A stretch of 43,293 nucleotides of DNA from the IMG/VR virus record IMGVR_UViG_3300025141_000209, positions 1 through 43,293 of that record. One strand, 5' to 3'. The position numbers and the translations under genes were made by a program. Source of the DNA: a virus. Shown piece after piece: positions 38,394 through 43,293 of the stretch (position 1 is the stretch's first letter; every line of letters begins with the position of its first letter). The notes beneath the pieces were generated by a model. It was not told the origin of the DNA and did no database searches. It saw only the letters and a list, made by a program, of their open reading frames with translations.

Positions 38394-39993
38394 GAACCGG
38401 CATCGTACCGTACTAGAGATAAAAACTGACCAGACGCAGGCAGAAATTGACATTAAGCGCCTGCAAGATATGGTTGACCAGCTTCAAAAAGCGGCAGCCA
38501 ACATTGGTTTTGGCGGTGGGGCTGGCGGCGGCGTGTCTGGTGCCAGCGGCGGGGCCGCACCGAATCCTCCCAGGACAGACTCTGGTGCAGGCGGTGCTGG
38601 CGGGGGTGCTTCTTCTGCCCCACCTGCCACGGGTGGAGGGCCTGGCGGCTCTCCAGCGGGAACCTCGGGGGCTTCGGCCCCAGGGGGGCCTGGGGTTGGA
38701 CCCGGCATGTCGCGTGGCGGTCCTGGTGGCGGCGGCGGCGCGAGGGGCGGTGGAGGCCGTGGAACTCTTATGGCTGGTGGTGTGGCTGGTGGCATGGCTG
38801 GTGGCCGCATGCTGGGTGGCCTGGGCCGGTTCTTGCCTGCCATTGGTGCGACGGCCATAGCTCATTCAGCGGCAGCGCGTTTTCTTAACCCTGAAGGATC
38901 TTACTTCTCACCCGGTGAGCAGTTTGGTTTTGACATGACATCCTTTATCCCTGGCTCTTCCGCGCTTAGGGCTGCCGGGGAGAGTTACGGTAAGGGCGCT
39001 TCGGAGGTGGGTCGTTTGATGGAGCAAGCCGGCCAGATAGACATGGCAGGCTTTAACACGGGCCTCTTGGGGCCTGGAGACTCGGTAACCCAAGACTTTT
39101 TAAATATGGGCTACGGGAACACGGATCGAATAAGGCTTGGTGGGCAACTGCTTTCATCTGCTGGGCGGTCTTTCTCAGACGTTAATGTTGGGTCTGCCGC
39201 AAGGATGACTCGCGGTGGTGCTGACGTAACGGCTATCGGTGCATTAATGCGCGCCCAAACGGAATATGGTGCCACAGGGGCGCTTGGTGACGACCCTGTT
39301 GACCTTCAGGGGAGGGTTGGTCTTGGCGGTATTGAATCCTTAATGGCGACAAACCAGCAATATGGATATACGGGTGCGGCCCTTGGTGAGTTAAGCAAGC
39401 AGCAGGCCCAGGCTGTTCTTCGGGCGGAAGAGGCGGGGCTTACAAGGGATGTTGGGGCCTTTGCGCAGACGCAGTCCGATTTAATGCGCCTTGGAATTAG
39501 CGGCTACCGTGGTGCCGATATGGCAAACAAGACGACCGGCATGGTTACAGACATGGTCAGTCAGCACACGTCTCCCTTTGGTGCGATCGGGAAGACTTTG
39601 CTTCAAGCAAAGGCGATGGAGGGGGCCGAAAGCTATGACGACATAATCAGGAACATGCAGGGCATGGACACAGCAGACATCGTTGAAACAATCCAGCAGG
39701 GGGCAGCAAGTCCAGAAGAGGGCGCTCTAGCCCTCGCAGACATGATGAAAGTAAGCATGGACGAGGCCGATCAGCTTATGAAGTTTGAGCGCGGTGCTGG
39801 AGATATTGAGTCCCAGGTACAGGTTCAGGGAGGGCTGGATGCAGCCAGGGCGAGGGCTCTGGGTGAAAAGGAAGAAACTGACACCATAGAGAAGGAAGAC
39901 ATAGCCAAGCTAATAAAGGCGCTTTCTGAAAACACCGTTGCAACTAGAAATGCGGGCAAGACAATTCACCGTGTGCTTGGTATTGGGAACTAA
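38386..39993 (+). CDS. tail tape measure protein
   Basis: A 535-residue protein after the chaperone pair. The N-terminal helix (LEIKTDQTQAEIDIKRLQDM) is followed by a Gly/Ala/Pro/Ser-rich region (residues 42-150), then a helical part (LMEQAGQIDMAGFNTGLL, ELSKQQAQAVLRAEEAGLTR, VETIQQGAASPEEGALALAD). Using the usual ruler ratio of about 0.15 nm per residue, the tail would be near 80 nm, short for a myovirus. The Gly-rich region is unlike the continuous helix of most tape measures. The assignment depends mostly on gene order. Confidence 0.72.
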   Translation: MAENRHRTVLEIKTDQTQAEIDIKRLQDMVDQLQKAAANIGFGGGAGGGVSGASGGAAPNPPRTDSGAGGAGGGASSAPPATGGGPGGSPAGTSGASAPGGPGVGPGMSRGGPGGGGGARGGGGRGTLMAGGVAGGMAGGRMLGGLGRFLPAIGATAIAHSAAARFLNPEGSYFSPGEQFGFDMTSFIPGSSALRAAGESYGKGASEVGRLMEQAGQIDMAGFNTGLLGPGDSVTQDFLNMGYGNTDRIRLGGQLLSSAGRSFSDVNVGSAARMTRGGADVTAIGALMRAQTEYGATGALGDDPVDLQGRVGLGGIESLMATNQQYGYTGAALGELSKQQAQAVLRAEEAGLTRDVGAFAQTQSDLMRLGISGYRGADMANKTTGMVTDMVSQHTSPFGAIGKTLLQAKAMEGAESYDDIIRNMQGMDTADIVETIQQGAASPEEGALALADMMKVSMDEADQLMKFERGAGDIESQVQVQGGLDAARARALGEKEETDTIEKEDIAKLIKALSENTVATRNAGKTIHRVLGIGN

Positions 39994-39995
39994 CT

Positions 39996-42194
39996 ATGGG
40001 TTCGGATGAAAAACTCGTTTCTTCACGTTGGCACAACTGGTCAGACGGCGGAAGCAGGCCCCACCTTGAGCTAATACACGTCAGGGGTGTCGGGACGGTT
40101 GTCGAGCCAGGAAACAACCCAAACCGCACTAAACAGCAAAACGAAGTGCATGGTAGGGCTAAAACTCGGCTTCATACAAGCACGATTCGGATTGACGACT
40201 ATGTAACGTCATGTAGTTGGTCATCATCCCTAACCCCACCATACGAAACTGCCACTGTTCACACTCGGGAGATCCCGTTTAGGGGTACGTTAAAGGATGG
40301 CACTTCCGTAGACCTGGGGGCACCAACCTATGCCTACCTTCGTGTTGTCGTTCCAAAGGGCGCGAAGGTTGACCCTGGTAGGGTGTTGTGGCTTGGGACG
40401 ATGACCACATATTCTGAAAACAATGAAAGCAACCCCGTTGGCTTGCAGGAAACAACGGTTTCGATGAATTTTGTTGGTTTTTACGACCTGGCGTCAGACG
40501 CAGATGTTTTGGCAATGCCGAGCGGGCTTGGGTCTGGGCAAGGTCACAATTACAGCACAATGATCTCTATGCAAGACGTGACAGCCATAAGCACGAGGGG
40601 GGCCTTATCGACAATGAAGACCAAAAAGCTAGGCTCTTACCTAGAGGCTGTTTGGAATGGGGGGTCTTACGAAGCATCCTACAAGCCAGGTCAGGGGGCG
40701 GGAGAGGGCGATAAATACACAGTGAGTTACAATGGTCTTGCCAGGATCATATGGCCCGCCATTGACATGTATGCGGTTACCGGAAACGTCAAGGGTGGCA
40801 ACTTTGGATATATGTACAAACAAATTGCTGTGCTGTGGAACAATGCCGGTGATGGCGCATACGCCAATGAGTCCGAAAAGAAAAACACGGGCATAGTTAT
40901 TAGCCCTGTGCCAGGAGTTGCCACGACTGCTGACGGTGGAAGCATAATGTCCACATTCAACAACTCCGCACAGATCGGCAGCCTTATCAGCGGCACATTT
41001 AAGTGCGACACAAACATGGTTGAGGTGTTCCCAACAATTATTTATGACGCAAAACAGGGGACATCTAGAGCAGCCCTTGTTTACAAGATGAAGCCATTTA
41101 GAAACACAACCGGGTCGGAGTTTATTAAATTCCAGAAGAAGTTCTCTGAAACTACCGCCGCAAAAAGACTGATGGCTGCCGGAAGAAACGCGAACCATAT
41201 GGCACTGTGGAGAAAGGCTTTGGCTGTTGCGGAAAGAAGGGCTGCCCTGCTTGATGAGGCCGGTGAAGGATTTCACGACATCCTTAGCAAGACGTTTGGT
41301 AAGCCTGTGTGGTCCGAGGCTAAAGAAATGGCCGTAAAGATCAAAAGAAACTTTATTTTCTCTATGAGCAGGAGCTACTCGCTAGGAAAGCAAATCAACA
41401 CAATCTCAGCAAGCCACATAATGCCATCCCCCACACATGAGCAGTCGATTGTTTCTGGGCTTCCCCTGATGTCTCGCCACCGAGCAGAGATGGAGGGCGT
41501 TAGGCACTTTAAGGCCCAATGGAAGCACTTGCTTTATGATGTTGATAAAGATCTCAAACCGATTGTGTATGAAGACCCAAAGACAGGCCGGAAAACGGTA
41601 AGGGTAAAGGCTTTTGGCGATCAGCTTCGTGCCGTTGCCCTAGAGGCCACCCATACGCTAATGAATGGTATGGATTATGCTCAGGGGACGTGCTCGGTTT
41701 CTTTTAACCCAGACATAAGGCCTGGCAGGGCTGTTTCCTTTCCCGGCCTTAACTCGGCTAGGGGCGACGGTTCATCAAATCCGTATGCGTATTGCGTTTC
41801 GGTTGAGCACAGGTTTGATGCCGATGAGATTGGCGGCCTTACTTTGCGAACAGTTTTTCAGTACGACTGGTTCTTGTCTGATGAAGGGCAGAGAGGGTAC
41901 TCTGAGACAGTCCTAAGCCCAGAAACGGCCCACACGGGCGCTGACGCTGATCGGGTTGAGTCCGAAAAGGTTCCGTTGAAGACCAGGGCACAAGAGCGGG
42001 CCGACAAAAAGGGCGCAATAGGGGAAGGGGAGTACGAAAAGAAGATGATGAAAAACAAGAAAGAAGGATCGGGCAAGATTGTAACGCATGGTGCTGGTGA
42101 CAAGATCGTTGATGTGTATAACGCCGCCAAAAATGCGGTCGGGGATGTTATCGTTAATCCTGGTAGTACGCCTGTGACAGGCATAAAGAAGTAG
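39996..42194 (+). CDS. baseplate hub-like tail protein
   Basis: A 732-residue protein. The first 180 residues are beta-rich (YVTSCSWSSSLTPPYETATV, YAYLRVVVPKGAKVDPGRVL), like the tube-derived domains of gp27-type hubs. The middle is helical, and residues 590-650 (YAQGTCSVSFNPDIRPGRAV, YCVSVEHRFDADEIGGLTLR) match the hub domain that closes the ring in phage baseplate proteins. The C-terminus is Lys-rich. It directly follows the tape measure, where the hub is usually encoded. No lysozyme or spike domain is visible. Confidence 0.68.
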   Translation: MGSDEKLVSSRWHNWSDGGSRPHLELIHVRGVGTVVEPGNNPNRTKQQNEVHGRAKTRLHTSTIRIDDYVTSCSWSSSLTPPYETATVHTREIPFRGTLKDGTSVDLGAPTYAYLRVVVPKGAKVDPGRVLWLGTMTTYSENNESNPVGLQETTVSMNFVGFYDLASDADVLAMPSGLGSGQGHNYSTMISMQDVTAISTRGALSTMKTKKLGSYLEAVWNGGSYEASYKPGQGAGEGDKYTVSYNGLARIIWPAIDMYAVTGNVKGGNFGYMYKQIAVLWNNAGDGAYANESEKKNTGIVISPVPGVATTADGGSIMSTFNNSAQIGSLISGTFKCDTNMVEVFPTIIYDAKQGTSRAALVYKMKPFRNTTGSEFIKFQKKFSETTAAKRLMAAGRNANHMALWRKALAVAERRAALLDEAGEGFHDILSKTFGKPVWSEAKEMAVKIKRNFIFSMSRSYSLGKQINTISASHIMPSPTHEQSIVSGLPLMSRHRAEMEGVRHFKAQWKHLLYDVDKDLKPIVYEDPKTGRKTVRVKAFGDQLRAVALEATHTLMNGMDYAQGTCSVSFNPDIRPGRAVSFPGLNSARGDGSSNPYAYCVSVEHRFDADEIGGLTLRTVFQYDWFLSDEGQRGYSETVLSPETAHTGADADRVESEKVPLKTRAQERADKKGAIGEGEYEKKMMKNKKEGSGKIVTHGAGDKIVDVYNAAKNAVGDVIVNPGSTPVTGIKK

Positions 42195-42203
42195 GGGGGA
42201 TCG

Positions 42204-43293
42204 ATGGCAACAATAGACGGAAGATCAGGCCATCCAGTTCAGCAGGCGTTGCGCGGTCGGGGGCTTACCCTCATGTACGTCGTTGGAAAGGGTGTTAGCT
42301 ACGATGGCACTATGACCGTTCGGTGTTTCGACCCAAGCACGCTTCAAACGGTCGATGCGGCGATGGTTTCGGCTACTCCTGGCGGAAGCACTCCGTACCC
42401 AAAGATATGCATTGGCTTTTCATATGAAGAGATTATGTCCTACCTAAACGGTGAGATTAAAAGTCTTAGCAAGGCCAAGCAGCAAAGGATTGCGGCCCAG
42501 TTGATCTATGCGGTTGTTGGGTATCGTGGGGACGGAGACGTTCCATATGTTCTTGGTTACATCAAGGCTACGTCGGACGTTAAGGGTTCTTCCACTGAGG
42601 ACTCAGACGAAAGAGAGGAAGTTGGAGAGCTAGACAAGGTTCGGCTTTGTACCGGGCTCGACAACTACTCCTTCCTGGGTGAAAGAGACGAGGTGCTCAG
42701 GTCGGGGAAAAACACAACCAAGTCTGTTTTTGCTGTTCGTGAGAACGGGGCTATTGGCGCAACAGCATCAAACAATTTTTTCAACCACCTCATGTATCCT
42801 GCAATCAAGAACAACAAAATTACAATTAAGGGCGAGCCTCTCTATACTGGGGTAAAGATTTGGCAGGAAGATAAAGCTGAATGCTCAGATGACGGGTGCC
42901 CACCCAGTCTAAATTATGTTGATTTTGAGGATAAAAACACTCGGCGCGTAAGAACGTCAGAGCTTTCATCTGGGTATTATAGGTTTGCTGCGGGGCTCGA
43001 CTGCAACACATGGGAAAGGGCTCTTTATGGCCGCAGGACCGTTGCGTATATAGCAAGGCTTGCTGCACAGGTAAGGATGCTGGCTGGGATTGTTGATGCC
43101 GGGTTGGCTCATTCTTTTTGGAACTTCCATCAAATAAACTCGTGGCAAGCTGCCGTTGTGCATAGTGAGACGGGAGTAGTAAAAAACGCGATAATATCGA
43201 AGATGAACGAGGCTGACGGCCTCACGTATGAAACCCAGCCCAAGCTAGACTTTTGGATACGGCCAGGTCAGAACGACCTCAACGCCAGCGTAC
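42204..43293 (+). CDS. baseplate/tail protein, 3' end beyond the window
   Basis: An open frame from ATG 42204 (GGGGGGA upstream) to the window end, at least 363 codons without a stop. The protein begins ATIDGRSGHPVQQALRGRGL and has VSYDGTMTVRCFDPSTLQTV, a beta segment typical of proteins that bind the hub, then ALYGRRTVAYIARLAAQVRM and FWNFHQINSWQAAVVHSETG. Several cysteines (CSDDGCPP) may form a metal or disulfide site. It could be a spike-related or baseplate wedge protein; I do not recognise the family. Confidence 0.75.
   Translation, partial: MATIDGRSGHPVQQALRGRGLTLMYVVGKGVSYDGTMTVRCFDPSTLQTVDAAMVSATPGGSTPYPKICIGFSYEEIMSYLNGEIKSLSKAKQQRIAAQLIYAVVGYRGDGDVPYVLGYIKATSDVKGSSTEDSDEREEVGELDKVRLCTGLDNYSFLGERDEVLRSGKNTTKSVFAVRENGAIGATASNNFFNHLMYPAIKNNKITIKGEPLYTGVKIWQEDKAECSDDGCPPSLNYVDFEDKNTRRVRTSELSSGYYRFAAGLDCNTWERALYGRRTVAYIARLAAQVRMLAGIVDAGLAHSFWNFHQINSWQAAVVHSETGVVKNAIISKMNEADGLTYETQPKLDFWIRPGQNDLNASV

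Noticed and set aside
38413-38865. Pro/Arg/Thr-rich frames on both strands
   Set aside because: They mirror the Gly-rich DNA of the tape measure gene and have no protein-like pattern.

Overview
The window is a continuous stretch of a dsDNA tailed-phage genome (free phage or prophage; no integrase, host gene, tRNA gene or attachment site is visible). A contractile tail sheath next to a tail tube makes it a myovirus. The head genes follow the HK97-type plan: portal, MuF-like protein, prohead protease, acidic scaffold, major capsid protein. The host is probably a Gram-negative bacterium, because the lysis region has an amidase endolysin, several small membrane proteins and a spanin-like secreted protein, and the few clear promoters are sigma70-like. 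Fibre-like proteins carry AAELN-I-DG and VGIGT-type motifs common in environmental and marine phages. The host genus cannot be named from the sequence.

Layout. 1-5.1 kb: one small minus-strand gene, then a divergent sigma70 promoter and a replication block: winged-helix protein, replisome organiser with an iteron-like origin inside its own gene, DnaC-type helicase loader, small accessory proteins, RusA resolvase and a terminase-small-subunit-like protein. 5.1-10.2 kb: two fibre/decoration proteins with a shared C-terminal domain, a strong terminator and the large terminase. 10.3-14.3 kb: a small beta protein, the endolysin and a crowded set of membrane and coiled-coil lysis proteins. 14.2-15.5 kb: a three-gene minus-strand island (FmdB-type zinc ribbon, unknown protein, NPPY DNA methyltransferase). 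15.6-26.4 kb: a type IB topoisomerase fused to long basic extensions, portal, MuF-like protein, a 1035-residue SNF2-type helicase and several basic proteins. Some of these share short sequence modules and look like internal or ejected ('polyvalent') virion proteins. 26.5-32.0 kb: protease, scaffold, capsid protein with an Ig/FN3-like insertion, two lysine-rich small proteins and a third fibre-like protein. 32.0-43.3 kb: neck proteins, sheath, tube, frameshifted tail-assembly chaperone, short tape measure, a hub-like baseplate protein and a baseplate gene that runs off the end.

The most unusual feature is a 22-bp asymmetric repeat, TGTGAAAA-N6-CCCCCCGT. It occurs eleven times with fixed 8+6+8 geometry, in both orientations, almost always at gene starts or module boundaries. 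Eight copies lie in the first 10.3 kb. One copy supplies a start codon, one overlaps a start codon, and one lies beside the iterons inside the replication gene. It resembles in concept the stoperators or start-associated sequences of some actinobacteriophages, but the sequence is different. I cannot assign it a function; operator site, boundary-recombination element or chromosome-organising site are all open.
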